From Albula goreensis (taxonomy: Eukaryota > Chordata > Actinopteri > Albuliformes > Albulidae): a stretch of 64,000 bases of DNA. This document shows positions 1-29,987 of the stretch, one piece after another (the first letter of the stretch is position 1; the number at the start of each line of letters is the position of its first letter). The translations under genes and the position numbers were made by a program. The stretch spans positions 38,545,341 to 38,609,340 of the forward strand of contig CM040745.1 in NCBI GenBank assembly GCA_022829145.1, given 5' to 3'. Under the pieces are notes generated by a model. The model did no database searches. It was not told the DNA's origin and saw nothing but the letters and a program-made list of their open reading frames with translations.

Positions 1-832
1 GGACAATGAAGACAATTAATAGGGGCTTGTTCAAAGCTGGTAACCCTTCTGTTACTCCACGCGAGTGATGGGCAATTCTTGGTACATCGATGACACTGTT
101 GCATGTAAAAACTCAGGTCTGCGGTTTCTGGTCTGCTCCATGTCCGATGCCTATTGCCATGTTACATTTAAAAGACACTTAAATCCTCTGTCTTGTCCAT
201 TCTCCCTCTGAACTACGAACAAACACAATCTGTGGGTACCTGCTCATCTGCTTTAAATATCATAGCTTGATAACGTGATGTGATGTCAGATTTCAGCTCC
301 AAAACAGTGCCGTCATACCCAAAACAAGGAGTCATGTCATTACAATTAGTGAAAGCCCATTCTCAAAAATGGCTGTGGGAGATTCGTTAAGCACTGCACA
401 CTGGTCGAACCCATATGTGAGGGCAAATGATGAAGTCATTTAAACAACAACACCCATCTCCCGAACAGAATGCTTTTGTCTGGGTAATTTCTGTATATCC
501 AAATACTAGTAAACTGTACTCGCTAAGTGAGTTTTTAATTTGTGAAAGCAATGGGCTGGCAATGTCAGATTAGGTCCTCAGCCTATGAGCTGCAGGACTA
601 GAATCCCACTCGTTTAACAAAGTGAATGTAAGCAACTGCCAGTGGAGTTATTTGCACCTTATTTATGCCAAATTTATGTTCCCATTTTTTTTTATTTTTT
701 TTTTTTTTTTTTTAATTTCAGCCGCCCCCCCCCCCAAAAACGCTGACTGAAACTAAATGCCGTTGCAGACTGAGAGCAGAGTCTGTTGGGGCAGAAAGGA
801 GACCCGTACTATCATCACACTCGCACTCTTAC
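1..832 (-). other. ahcy intron 8 (partial)
   Basis: Intronic. It holds a T-rich run at about 685-713 and a C13 run at about 724-736, which read as G-run then A-run on the gene strand within 100-150 nt of the donor. No exon or recognised repeat otherwise. Confidence 0.8.
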
Positions 833-17777
<16,945 letters not shown>

Positions 17778-18060
17778 GTTTGTTTATTTTCTGTAGTTTC
17801 AACGTAAAGTGGATCCTGTTCACCGCCGGCTACTGACAGGGGAAGGGAAGGTCCGTAGAACGTTGGCTTGATTATATGTACTACTGATTTATGTACATAT
17901 TCATGAGCTCCTTCCTGTCAATCAAGCAGCTTCCGATAGCGATAGGCCGAAACGATCCGCGCATCCGCGGCTTTGAGCTCAGACTTTGACCAGCCAATGA
18001 GAGACCGACTTCCACAGTGGGTGTGATAGCTGCGTGAGAGATCGCTCTTTACACAATCGG
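17778..18060 (-). promoter_or_regulatory. ahcy 5' UTR and putative promoter
   Basis: Sequence just upstream of the start codon is locally GC/CpG-richer ('caccgccggctac', 'atccgcgcatccgcgg') than its surroundings. It contains a CCAAT box at 17994-17998 (plus strand) about 220 bp from the ATG. No transcription start can be fixed from sequence. Confidence 0.45.
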
Positions 18061-19588
18061 CAATGACAGGACAATACAAGTTTCATCAGGCTTGATCTTC
18101 ATCTTTTTGGGGAAAAATGTTCCTTTTATTTAAACAGATCAATGTAGGCCACAGTTTAGTGATAAATCCAAAAGGGGACGTTAGTTTGTCTTCCATGATT
18201 ACGGGTTATCTATAAACAAAAGGGTTATGTAGAAAAAAAAATTGGGAAATTCTAATAAAATGATAAATGTAGCCCAGCAAATGCAAAACCGTCAGGCTGG
18301 CAGGACAGGGCAATCTTATTTATACAAAATATAACAGCTGTAAATTGAAGTATGTATGTATACAGGATACTGTATTGTGATGAAATGCAAAACATTTTAT
18401 ATACTTTGACAATGTACACAATGCTTGAAAATGGCTTTGAAGAGCTGTTTTACAAATATAGAATAAACACACACAGACAGACACACACACATCGACAGAG
18501 ATATATGCTTCTATCTCTCTACCATATATCCACATGTTCACACGTCAAGGCATGTCCTGACTTAAACACAGGTTGCATAAACATGTTTTTAACCACAGAA
18601 TTTTCACCGTTTTCATAATGAACATACCTGACATTCTTACTCCTTATGCAAGTGTGCATACCACTCCCAGTACAGTTTTAATGGTACACAATGCTACTGT
18701 AAATGCTCAATAGGCTACATCTGTAGTCGCTAAGTGCTTTACTGTACACACCTCTCTTCTCTGGAGGTCTGCATGTTCAAATGTATTGTTATTCATTGCA
18801 AAAGAGTATAATTTTGGGGGCCCTGCCTCAGACCCAGAAACACTAGACCTACCCATGTGAGCCAGTCTTATGGCCGTTTCCCATAGCTGGGAAAGCATGA
18901 CTAAGAATTTTAGAAAAGTGTACGAGAAGATAAGTCGATACACAGAAGAAAGACAAAAACCTCTGTCAAGCTAAATAACTTTAGTGTTGCTTTAATATGT
19001 CTGTACACAAGGAAACAGGATTTGTGTTGTATTTCGGTTTTCTTCGGCTTTATGGCACTTGTATTAAGACGCTTAAGAGACAGAAATGTGAAATGAATGA
19101 GTGATTTTTGCTTTAATGTCACATGATGCATAATTATGCAAATGGGGAAATGAAAATGCACACTGAATGATTTCACTTCAGATGTCTTCTTGGTACATGA
19201 CATGTGCATACAAAGACAATGAAGGTCAAACCTAACATTACATTTAATTTAAGTTTTTTTATGGTAGGCTTTTGCTTATACAGCTGACAGTGATTTAGTT
19301 ATATCTCTTCAGCAGGGTCAATATAATCAATTTTCAGATGAGCAGCTTACATGTTCCCAGTGATCCTAATTATTCAATACATAATAGCTGTATCATGTTG
19401 ATGATGTGGTGTTCTTTGAGAATCCTTCAAAACTTTTCATCATTTCCGAACACTGGCACATTTTATTGATGTTGAAAAAACATTAAAATACTACAATTGA
19501 CATAGTACATGACAATACACAAAGAGTCAATGAGGCCTTCCTGCAACTTAAAACCCACCAATTTGGGACTTGGCAGTGTAAAGAATTT
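18061..19588. other. Intergenic stretch upstream of ahcy
   Basis: AT-rich with a small CA-rich patch at about 18468-18492. No gene seen. Confidence 0.55.
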
Positions 19589-19661
19589 CGCCCGAACAGG
19601 GACTTGAACCCTGGACCCTCAGATTAAAAGTCTGATGCTCTACCGACTGAGCTATCCGGGC
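19589..19661 (-). tRNA. tRNA-Lys, anticodon TTT
   Basis: A 73-nt cloverleaf on the minus strand. The acceptor stem GCCCGGA pairs with TTCGGGC (one G-T pair). The D arm contains the A box TAGCTCAGTCGG. The anticodon stem TCAGA/TCTGA encloses loop CTTTTAA with anticodon TTT at 19626-19628. The T arm CAGGG-TTCAAGT-CCCTG contains the B box. The discriminator is G and CCA is not encoded, as in eukaryotic nuclear tRNAs. No intron. All stems are intact, so it looks functional, although no run of four Ts follows within the first 20 nt (see findings). Confidence 0.97.
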
Positions 19662-20192
19662 TCTTGGAAAAAGTCATCATGAAATTGATTTATCAATTGA
19701 TACAGATACTAATGGTCTCATGGCAAAAAATTCATTGCAAATATAAAAAAAACATCAATGATTACCCATTTTCTCTTTTAAGCAGTTTTATCAAAAATGC
19801 ACTTATGACTTACTTTAATGAATATTATTTGGAGTATTTAAGTGTATGCAGAAAGATCAAAGCTGACAGCAGTTGCTGAAACAGGAAACTATACATGACT
19901 CAGCTATATTTAATGCGGATCTGGAGACTGTCCAGTTTGTACAGTGCACAATCACACCCTCGGCTCACTACGCAGCTCATTGAATAATATTACCCCAGCT
20001 GAGTCATGCTGTACATGCACTTTGATAAAATAACATCTTATTCAAGCATGCCACTTATTCAACTCTGCAGTTGCTTATACAAACAGTTGCTTTCCAACTG
20101 CATCTGTAGGAATTTTGGGTTGAAGACTCCTCAGTGATTCAAACTGTGAATGGCTTTAATGATTGACAAACATATCACAATGTGTGCTTAAT

Positions 20193-20416
20193 GGGTGGCA
20201 TAGTAGCATAGTGGCTAAGTAGTTAGTACTGTGGCCTCACAGCAAATCTGATCTATATCTACTCCCACCATGGTCAAACCCTTCCTGTGCGGCAGCCAGC
20301 ATGGTTTCCCTGTGTTTCCTCCCCTATTCAAAAGAGATACAGCAAAAGCTTGGATTGGGTTCAGCCCCACATGACCTTATATAGGATGCAGCAGGTACAG
20401 ATAATGGATGGATGTA
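20193..20416 (+). repeat. tRNA-derived SINE relic
   Basis: Begins 'gggtggcatagtagcatagt' and 'actgtggcctcacagc', then 'ggtttccctgtgtttcctcc', and ends 'ggatgcagcaggtac' with 'aatggatggatg'. The order matches the common fish SINE that starts 'ggcggcacggtggcgcag' and ends in ATGGATGG. It is diverged and internally shortened. Confidence 0.75.
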
Positions 20417-21693
20417 TATTTAACTTAGACTGCAATCAAATAATGACACTGCCTGGAGAAGAAAATGATTTGGTGGATTCATGAAATCTTTCAACAGGTA
20501 GCATTTTGCTTACCTGGGTTTCAGTGCCCAGAAAATGGCTATCATTCTAATTGTTGAAACTGATCAAAGCATAAGACCTATAATCTATTGACAGTCCTCT
20601 GTTCAGATGCCACTTTTTGAAGTTACTTATATCGTGAAACGTAAGACAAGGAAAATTTATCAATAAGTTTAATGACCAATCCAATGAGCTTCATCAGGAT
20701 AATTAAAACATACAAAGGTATACATGCCCTTGCTTGCGTTAAAACACAGGAAATATCCATATACACTGCAGATCTACACAGAAAATGTACAGCATGTCTG
20801 TTATATAAATGATATTGTCCCCTTCACTCAAGACTGAACATTGACATTTTGTGCCATTTTGTTAGAATGTTAAAAAAATACAAACCTGACATTTTTGTAG
20901 TAAATTAATCATAAATTCCCTATTTCCTCTTCATGAAACATTAAAATAAATTTTTCAAAGATGGATTTATAACTAGAAACATGTCAGCTGTTGCCATCCA
21001 GACAACTGAACGGGTGAGATAGGGGTCACCCGAAATGGTGACTTTCAAATATAATTCAATCCTATTTTAAAAGTGAATACTACTGGCTAATATATACAGA
21101 AATTTTATTCAAAGCAAGATAAACCCAATACGATAATTTGGCAAAAGTTTAATTCAGGCGTACCATAAGAACAAGGTCAAGTGGTGACAGGGTGGAAGGA
21201 CAGAGACAAAAGAAACTAAAGAACTGAACGAGAGGGAAAAAAAAGTCTGAAATTGACAGCACTGAACATAAATAAACAATTGCATAAGTTCAAGTATTTC
21301 AGAGCATGTCAGTTTAAATATAAAGTTGTCACACATTTGTCATTTATTTTTTTCCTTTCTAAACCTCTTTGAGAATGATTTACAAACAGAATATATATAT
21401 ATTTATTTATATACTTTTGAGCGGAAATCTGAAAATTATAAAACAACTTTTAAAGATGAAAAGATGAACTACAAAAATGTTGGGGGAAATTCACCAATTC
21501 AGATACATAATCTTAAATAATCTTCAATTTCCTCAACCATTTCAGAAGCACTGTTACCATCATACACTCTGGGTTTCTAAACATACATGAAGTCCCAGAG
21601 TCAAAACTCCCTACCAAACTAAAAGCTAAATTCAATAGACCCTTCTCACTATATTTTATAGCTTCAATGTGTTTCAATGAGGAAGAGAGGAAG

Positions 21694-21960
21694 ACAAACA
21701 CACATGCACACACTCTTAGGCACACACATGTACACACACACACACACACACACACATGCACTCAAAGTCACATGTGCGTGCGTACACACACACACACACA
21801 CACACACGCTCGCGCGCGCGCGCGCGCACACATGCACACACGCACACAAAGTTTACACGCAAACACACATACAGGCAGCCATAGGTTCACGCATACACAA
21901 ATATACACATGTATGCAAGCACACGTGCACATACACATGCACGCAAGACACATAGAGCAC
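21694..21960. repeat. CA-rich microsatellite block with an embedded CG run
   Basis: Several CA runs interrupted by ATG, GTG and TCAC words. A (CA)n run at about 21784-21807 passes into a CG-alternating run at about 21811-21827. It generates long artefactual open frames of His/Thr or Cys/Val on both strands. Confidence 0.9.
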
Positions 21961-22335
21961 AGTCAACCAAAACGAAACAAAAAGAACAGATAAGACAGTT
22001 CCACTCATGAGAAATGAAACTGGCTTACAAGATATCATGTTCCTTCAGTACTGATCAGCTTCAGAACTGAAGCATTTCAATAGGGACAGTATGCAATTTC
22101 CGTTGTAGTATTTTAGCATGATCTGTAGTCATTTAGCATTCATGTTTGGGTAAATATATATTTTTTGCTGTTTACAAACATGGGGCCAAAATCCAGCCTC
22201 AGCTTCAATATGTTTCTCTATGGTGTTCCATCTTCAGTGTGCAGTAAAGCAATGACTTCAGTTTGGTAGCAGAGAAATAATATTCCACATTTTTAGCCAT
22301 GAAACTGTCAAAATATTAACCACTTAAAAAACCTT

Positions 22336-22341
22336 TTTATT
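22336..22341 (-). terminator. Candidate poly(A) signal of chmp4b
   Basis: AATAAA on the minus strand, 577 nt beyond the chmp4b stop codon. Further hexamers lie near 21340-21405, so the actual 3' end is uncertain. Confidence 0.35.
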
Positions 22342-22917
22342 GAAAAATTGTCTTCAGTAAAGATTTCTTGGTGCAGTAAATATTTTATCCAATCATAAAT
22401 ATCACACCTAAGCTCAAAGTTGGCAACATTTAATTTGATTCTGCAACCAGTAATGTTTTCCTAAATATTGTTAAATGTTGGAACCAATTACCAGCTAATT
22501 CTAATTGCCTTTCATTACACTGAAGTTTTCCTTACACTCATTTGATGAATTATTTTGAATGAAGAATTTGTGTTTTTGAAAATGATTTTAAAAAAGAAAC
22601 CGCTGCCACACTGGGCCGGCAAAGATAAATGAACACCCCTAAACACTAGCAAAAAGGGTTGTTAGTCTCAAAGCTTGTGGACTGATACAGTTGTAAACAT
22701 ATTGAGGACATAGACAGACATTAGCTTGGAGTGGAATCTGTTGTGTTGGGTTGTCCTAGAGAGTAGGCCTTCTTTAATTCAGGATGCCACTGTCCAATTG
22801 TACTGCTTTGGGTACACTTTAAGAGCTATGGGCTTAGACGTATTCTTTGCTTTCACTTTTTTTTTTAAATGTAGTATTCCAAAAGAGAAAAGAACCAAAA
22901 GAAGAAAAAAAAACTAA

Positions 22918-22985
22918 CTACATGGCCTCAGCCCACGCCTCCAGATCTTTCATGTCATCCTCGTCTTCCTCTTCCTTTTTCTTTG
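22918..22985 (-). CDS. chmp4b: chmp4b coding exon 5 and stop
   Basis: Encodes AKKKEEEDEDDMKDLEAWAE-AM and TAG (22918-22920). Acceptor TTCCAG. Carries the ALIX-binding MxxLxxW motif. Confidence 0.96.
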
Positions 22986-25900
22986 CTGGAAAAAAAACAC
23001 AAAACAAAAACATGAAACAAGAAATGTTATGACAAATGTTTTGCTAAGACGGCTAATGAGATTCTTCATCATAATGCGCTGAGCCGACAGAAAAAAAAAT
23101 AAACGCGACATCCTGTGCTCCATAGAGATTAAGCAGAGAAAACCCAGACGTTATCTGTCGGGCTGTGGAAATCTCATTACCTGGACAGCTGAACAGTGAA
23201 AAACACTGTTCTACCAGATCAGATACGAGTACAACATTAATGATGGCGCCAGAATGGCTACAGGAAAGATAATGTTCAGAGTATGAATTTGATAATACAC
23301 ATAACGTGTTGAATATATTTCACAACGAAAAATCTGGTTTCTGTACATGTAAGGGGAGGGAATAAATTATATTTTTCCCATCAAAGCCCAATTTGGGTAC
23401 TGATAATGCCCACTGGTAATATCAATAATATTTCATATATATGTACACACACACACACACACACACAAGTGGAATTACAATAAAATATAATACTGTAATT
23501 AAATTCTGTAATGTTGAAGTGCTGCTGTATTTTGGTGGGGCAGGACAGCACCCTACATGTAAGAAATGGAGGTCGCAGCCAAGAAAAAGTCCTGCTTGGC
23601 GAAGAGTGACTTTCAAGTCCAGCAATTGTCCAGTATTATGACAGTAAATTGTACACAACACTGCCAGTGCTAAACCAAGTGCATCTGAAACTAAACAGCG
23701 TGTCATCTGTCTGAAAAAGTGCCACGAAACCACTAGCAGAACTAAAAGTTTCTGAATCTACAGTGAGACAGGGTAAAACACACACCGTTAATGCAACTCA
23801 AACTAGCAATGCTAACAGAATTAGCCTTTAAATGACCTTTTAGCCAATGATGATTCAGGATACAGAGCCACATGATTGTGGAGGATGACTGATTTACTCA
23901 TCCCCTACAGCTATTTAAACCAAGGTACCAAACCTCCTCCTATTTTTTTCTATTACAACAACACCAGACATGTATGACAGTGCAACAGATAACAGAGCTC
24001 AGATACAAATCAACAGCATTTGGCCTATATGTGAAATTAATGGACATTTATCTTCTTAAATCATTGCAACCTCATGCTAAACACAGCCGGGGTATATGGA
24101 AAATAGCCGAGGTAGTTGCTCGCACAGATAAAGTTTAACAGCTTTTAAGCCATCAACAAATACTGAAAGCCTTATTCTCCAGTACGTACATGGCCATTCT
24201 TTGTCATGATAGTGCTGACTGCAGCCAGACTCCAAACTCTAAGCATATCATACCAGAGAAATTATCTATATTTCAGACATCCTACTTTATGCTATCTTAC
24301 TTTACGTCAAGTTTAGACACAATGTGGTAATACACTAGTTTACTGCATCGTAATCCTTCATTGACTAGGATTGTTACTGATTACCTGTTGCCTTATTTTT
24401 AAATGGGTAATTTTATTAGCTCAAAATCTTTATTTAAATTGACCAACAATCAAAGCAGTAGTGGGAAATCCTGTCAACTAACGACAGTGGTCATCCTAAG
24501 AACCCATATCTGTAGGTAAAAACCGCAAAAGATAATACTCATCTTATATGTCCCTTTGTTTAATTTTAATAACGTAAATTCGAACGTAAATTGCAGAACT
24601 TCAATGCTTCTTCTAGGTTCATACCATACAGTGTAACTGATGTTTGTGGTGTCTGAGGGTATACTATAATAGGTTTTAGATAATGAGCTTACTGAACAGG
24701 CTTAATGCCAGTGAAAACAAATTAATGTTTGGTATGCCTTGAAACTGCAGGAGATTTCTACAGCTTACTGTTAAAGAGTCATTGCTAATTTGTTTTCTTT
24801 CCAAGTACATAATAATTTAGTACTGATATGTCTTTGGTTTTTCTTACCCTAATAAACAAGATTAATTTCACTCAGGGCCAACTATTTATTGTGCATCTTT
24901 CTTACTTGATTACTGATAACATAATGAAAAATATTGGATTTTGATTCAGGTTCTGGATTCAAATCTTTAATGTTGGTTTTCCTTTTCTTTTACCTTCGTT
25001 CTGTTGTATCCAACAGGGATAGTATTCATTATTATTTATAAACATGATATGTGAATTGATAGAAAATCACACTGTCGAACAGAACAGAATTTATGTCAGA
25101 CCAACAGCAAATAAATCTCACACAGGAATTAAAACAAAACAGCACTGTTTGGGAGTTGACGGTCCTGTTGCACATGAAGTGGATAGTAGCGGGTTTTCCC
25201 AGAGTATGTCGGTGCAGGTGTGTGTGTGTGTGTGTGTATGTGCTGGGTGTGACCCGTGACCGTTACCTGGTCTGGCGGGTAACGATGAAGAGGGAACATT
25301 GGGCAGAGGTACGTTCTCTGTTCCGCCGATTTCCAGCAGGTTTTTGTCTAGCTCCTCCTGCTCCAACTCCTCCAGCTCTGCCATGAGTTCATCCTAGTGG
25401 GGACAGACACAACCCAGCGCGCATGCCGCAATCAACGATCAGCATAACCAAGATCGATATACACAATCTAATTCATATAATTAGCATAATTAACAACCAG
25501 CTAAGGATGGAAGCAAGGAAACCATTCATTTTCAGACAAAGACAACCTATTGTAACAGCAAAGGCACACTTACACATTACATACTGAATACAAGACATAC
25601 AGTAAATGCAGTATACAACAGTATATTTCAAATACATTCAGAAGACTGTGACACTATATTTACTGCATATTTCAGTATATTGCATTTCCATTAGGGCGTT
25701 TCAGGCAGTGACAGGTTCTGAATAGAATTTGGGCTAAATTCGCATTCCCTGGCACTTGCATTCTTTCCTAAACTGAAACGCCATTGTAAGCAGACAGCCA
25801 ACGCCGTTCATTTCACATTGCTGGAAGTGAAGTTGTTGGCGGTCAGCTGGATATGAGGAAGTCCGACAGCAATCACAAGCAGCGGCAGAAGAGCTGCCTA

Positions 25901-26551
25901 TTGCCAAATCTTACCCAGTCCCAGGTCGCTCTCGACTCTTACCTCATCGAACTCCTCCCCGAACCCTACGGGTTTGGAAATGGCGTCTGAAATCTCCTGG
26001 GCGAGCTCCTGCTGCTCCGTGATGTCCTGCATGAGGTCGTCGACTTTATCGATGTCCCTGCGGCACATGACCGAAAAAAAAAATGAGTCAAGAAAACAGC
26101 CCAAATAAAGGGAAGTGCTGCTTGCAAAGCCGTGACCAGTTTTTGTTTTAAACTCAGCACTGCTTTCATATTTGCTTTTCATCAGCCAAAAACATACATG
26201 TATTTGTAGATACTGTATGAAAAAGCTACAGATTTAGAAAGGAAACACATCAGCGATAAAGCTCTAACAAAGACACATAGGTGCTCTAACACAGGGTCTC
26301 AAACCATGTCTGTTAGGTCTTCCTCAGCCCTCATTGTTGGCCTGCAGTTTTAATATGTCTGCTTCACCAGTTACTCATGTAAGGAGTCAGGGATTCAGAT
26401 AGCTAACATGAGCTAGTCCTATAGATGTAATCTAGGCACTGTGCAAGACTGTGGCGGCAGAACATGAAAAAGAGCTCAGAGACAGAACCCTGGGCTAACA
26501 CAGGGGACTAGCAAATTCTAGCAATCTAGTCATTCAGTCAGTGAGTCAGTG

Positions 26552-26583
<32 letters not shown>

Positions 26584-29500
26584 GCAGCATTTCTTCTTTG
26601 TTTTTCAAATGCATACAAATAGGGGTCTGTGTCTATGTAGATTTGTGTGCATTCGTATGTATACTTTTTTAATGTAAATTTTTGTATGTGCAAAAATATG
26701 TATTCCATATGTTTATGTATGTTTATGCATTTGTGTTTTCACTTATTGATATCTTTTCGCCTGTGAATGTTTGTATTATGTGAAAAGCACGTCAAGTTGA
26801 TCTTTGGAAATGATTTGTGATTGAGCTGTGGGCCATCAGTAGAGACAGGTTACTTGATAAAATTTTGCAGACAGTTTTTAGGTTGGTCAGGTCAGCTGAA
26901 TTGACCCTCATCATAAGTGCTTAATATTTCACTTCAAATTCAATCCATCTGTTTTTATTCTGTCTGTTGCCATTGGCACACTTTGTTCCTTTTCAACAAG
27001 CTACCCTTCATAATTCCAAATATTCAATGTCTGCCAACACCCTTACCTGTTCTTTGAGGCCCTCTTGTGGACAAAGTGAAAACTGTCTAATCTTCCAAAA
27101 AAGTCCAGCTCTCAAATATGTTGACATGAACAGTTTTTCCTTAGCTCTGAATAACAATGACGAAATGTGATTCATGTGACAGCCCTAAGATTTTACGCTT
27201 TCATATAAGGGCAAAGTGACACAGAAGAGCAACAAAAGTTTGGCCTCCTTACATGTTTTCATGGGCGGCCTTCATGGCCTTGGCAGCGAAGCCCATGTTC
27301 TTCAGCACTTCGGTGTTGGTGTTAGCATTCTCTAGCGCCTCCCTCTGGAACTCGATGGTGGACAGGGTACCGTCTATCTGAGCCAGCTGCTTTTCATACC
27401 GCTTCTTGCGTTTCAAGGCCTGTAGAGCAGCTGTTTACGGAGGAGAGCGTTACAAACAAGCATGGCATGGGATGAGTCCGAAAGGGATCTTACAGAAAAG
27501 TGACTAATCCTGTATTGGCTACGACACAGCAGACCCTTTTGACCTAATTAAATCACTCAGGCCTTCTCTCTCTGCATAGCTTCTAATCCAGTTTAAATAA
27601 TTGGAAGTCTGACTCAATTCCCTTCCCAGGTAATTTCAGTACCCCTTTTTGTTACCACAAAAATTCAGCACTGATGTCTAAACTGTAAGATACAAATTCT
27701 GATAATTTAAAATGAAATTAAAACCAATGTTACAAACTCCGCGTGATTGAAGTGGAAAGGTATTTTACCCATTCTGCAGACGAATGAACGTCATACTCCG
27801 ATACCTCAGGAGAATAATAAACGCTTCCGTGTTGTGGATTGCTGTGATGCATTAAAAGCGGCGCGGCAGAGAGCTGGTCTTTCGTCATTCATCACATGCC
27901 ATGTTACATTCCAAAAACAAATCAAACATACAAGGAAATATTTCTCTTATCACCTGAGCTTCTTTTAGTACCCAGTATGGATGTCAGCTGCTAATTTCCT
28001 TATGTGTTGCACTTTTTGAGTGGCTAACATCCTCAAATTCCATCTCACCCAATGTCCCTCAAATCAGTTTTCAATTGTAAATGACAGCTAAGGTCAGGCC
28101 GATAATTTATAAATGATGCTCACTGTAATGATCATTCACGGACAGGAATGAGCAGTGTCATTCGTTTTTTCCAAACCTGTTTAGACTAGCTTAAAAAGAA
28201 ACTAAACTCATCACTATGTAATCTTGAAACAGACAAATAATCATCAAATACAGTCTTTTATTTGAAAATTACAATAGGAATTCTGTGTGACTAAGCAGTC
28301 ATTACAGACCTGAAGCTTGTAATATGATCAGTTCAAACCAGTGGCAGCACTCCACTGAATACATATTGTTCACATGAAATAAAATCCGCAGGCCTTTTTC
28401 AGAAGGTGTCTAAGGTACACACCCTGTCACACAGGACGAAAAGCACAAAGGCTGACTAAAACAATGACCGGGACTTAATCAAAATTTGCCCTTAACTTTG
28501 ACTTACAATTGAGTCATGTTATGTGTTATGAACAATGATATGCTTACTCTCCCCAAGAAAAGCCAAAATTAAGGACAACTGTTGATTGAATTCCGGCCAA
28601 TGACTTATTGATGCTCTCAGCTTTTATCTTACAACCAGCTTGTCAGATAGCCTCTCATACCATAAAAGTGTAGCCAATCTCATTTAGTCCAATAAATGTA
28701 TCTCACTGTGGAAAGATCCACAAACCACTGCGGGTCCGTTGTACTACGGTAAATGAAGATAATAGCTGGCAACCACAGCAATAAAGGAGACCTGCAAGTT
28801 CGGCGATCCCAAGGGACTGTACTTGTTCCACATAAATAACGTTGCTCATTAGTAGGCGCTGAAGAAAAACCCAAACAGTTAAGAGCAACAACAGAATCTA
28901 CACTGCAGTTATTTAGGCTCTATGCAACAACATCATTTAAATTACATTGAAATATTCTGCATTTTTTTTTATTCCATATAAGATAATTTTTCGTATATTT
29001 GCGTTCATCGTGGTAAATGTTCTTCATCAAAACATATATTAACGGAGGAGAAACCAACTGGAGTTGATGGGACTCTATGGAGAACTGAACCGGTCTCAGG
29101 GTGGTCGTAAGGGTGGTCCTCATTTATGTGCTAAACAGCTCGCAAGTTAGATAACCATTTCGAACGCAACAGCTTGTACCAGGTTTAGGAACATAGCCAA
29201 ATTGAAAACTTTTCGATTGCCTTATCTAGTTATCACTGCAAAATCAATCCAACTCTTAAACGAGCTAAAAAAAAAAAAATAGTTTGTCCTAATCAGTGAC
29301 TGCGATAACGTGGAAGGTTACCGATAACGTTGTTAATTGGCTAACTGCACAGCTAGCGAGCTAACGTTATCTTTAAAGGTTGGGACGGAAAGGAAACTCC
29401 ACCATATGTTACCAAAACCAAAAAAACCCGTCTGTCGTTCCCACAAAACAATGTATGACCAACTCCAACTCCATTCCGTGAGAGTGACGTTGCTTGCTAG

Positions 29501-29987
29501 CTAGCTAGCTAGAAAGGTATTTTAGCAAATTCCATTGTGGCACCTCCAACAGTTAGCAAGTGCTAAAGTTACTCGCAGAGGCTAGCGCTATTTAGGTATC
29601 ACTAGTTATTACAAACTCGCCAGCCTTCGAAAATCGCTGGTTTTTAGGCGGCTAACGCTGACAGCTAATATCGGTATCACTAGCTTGCTGTTTGCTAAAT
29701 TCCGTATTTTGTGTACTAGCTAGCCATCTAGCTTGTTTGCGCGATACTGTTGCTGGATGCTGGCTATTTCCTTATTCCTGCTTGCAGGTTGAGTAGGCCT
29801 CACCTCGTTTATTTTTAGTGCCGTTCTTCTTAGCGGTGAGGAGTTCCTGGTCAATCTTTTTCTCCAAAAATTCCTGTTTCTTCGTCAACATCTCCTCCGT
29901 GTCCCGGAGTCGCTGGATCGCCTCTTGAGGGCTGGGCGATTTTCCACCTTTCCCTCCGCCACCAAACAACTTTCCGAACAAAGACAT
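22918..29987 (-). CDS. chmp4b: Charged multivesicular body protein 4b (ESCRT-III Snf7 subunit), five exons
   Basis: The main filament-forming ESCRT-III subunit; with CHMP6, CHMP2/3 and VPS4 it drives membrane scission in multivesicular-body sorting, cytokinesis and envelope repair. Joined minus-strand exons: 29804-29987, 27253-27430, 25943-26057, 25267-25393, 22918-22985. All junctions are GT..AG and phases agree: 672 nt, 223 residues plus TAG, against 224 in human CHMP4B. The N-terminus MSLFGKLFGGGGKGGK is followed by the basic Snf7 helices (QEAIQRLRDTEEML, LQALKRKKRYEKQL). An acidic C-terminal half (MAELEELEQEELDKNLLE) leads to an end with MxxLxxW at residues 213-219, the helix by which CHMP4 proteins bind the ALIX Bro1 domain. 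Fish often carry two chmp4b paralogues and I cannot say which this is. Confidence 0.96.
22986..25266 (-). other. chmp4b intron 4
   Basis: Holds CA/TG microsatellites at 23445-23467 and 25217-25238, the latter 29 bp inside the donor of exon 4. Otherwise unremarkable AT-rich DNA. Confidence 0.65.
25267..25393 (-). CDS. chmp4b: chmp4b coding exon 4
   Basis: 127 nt encoding DELMAELEELEQEELDKNLL then EIGGTENVPLPNVPSSSLPA and RP. Acceptor CACTAG, donor CAG/GTAACG. Confidence 0.96.
25394..25942 (-). other. chmp4b intron 3
   Basis: Nothing recognised. Confidence 0.6.
25943..26057 (-). CDS. chmp4b: chmp4b coding exon 3
   Basis: 115 nt encoding DIDKVDDLMQDITEQQELAQ to KPVGFGEEFDE. Acceptor CCGCAG, donor GAG/GTAAGA. 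Confidence 0.97.
26058..27252 (-). other. chmp4b intron 2
   Basis: Contains a GA microsatellite at 26555-26583, preceded by short CAGTCAGTGAGTCAGTGAG repetition. Nothing else recognised. Confidence 0.65.
27253..27430 (-). CDS. chmp4b: chmp4b coding exon 2
   Basis: 178 nt encoding AALQALKRKKRYEKQLAQID through STIEFQREALENANTNTEVL to AMKAAHEN. Acceptor AAACAG; the donor AT/GTAAGG splits the Met codon. Confidence 0.97.
27431..29803 (-). other. chmp4b intron 1
   Basis: First intron; AT-rich, with a GCTAGCTAGCTAGCTAG run at about 29494-29511. Nothing else recognised. Confidence 0.6.
29804..29987 (-). CDS. chmp4b: chmp4b coding exon 1
   Basis: Encodes residues 1-61 plus one base, MSLFGKLFGG to NGTKNKR. 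Donor GAG/GTGAGG. Translation beyond the donor soon hits a stop in the intron. Confidence 0.96.

Larger units (their letters stand above)
19662..22335. other. Intergenic stretch between the tRNA gene and the chmp4b 3' end
   Basis: Holds a SINE relic (20193-20416) and a CA/CG-rich low-complexity block (21694-21960). Possible extra AATAAA-type hexamers on the minus strand lie near 21340-21405. No coding signal; the open frames across 21660-22000 are products of the CA repeat. Confidence 0.6.

Noticed and set aside
21664-22038. Several His/Thr- or Cys/Val-rich open frames
   Set aside because: They are translations of the CA/CG microsatellite; similar artefacts occur at 33.5-33.8 and 38.0-38.3 kb.
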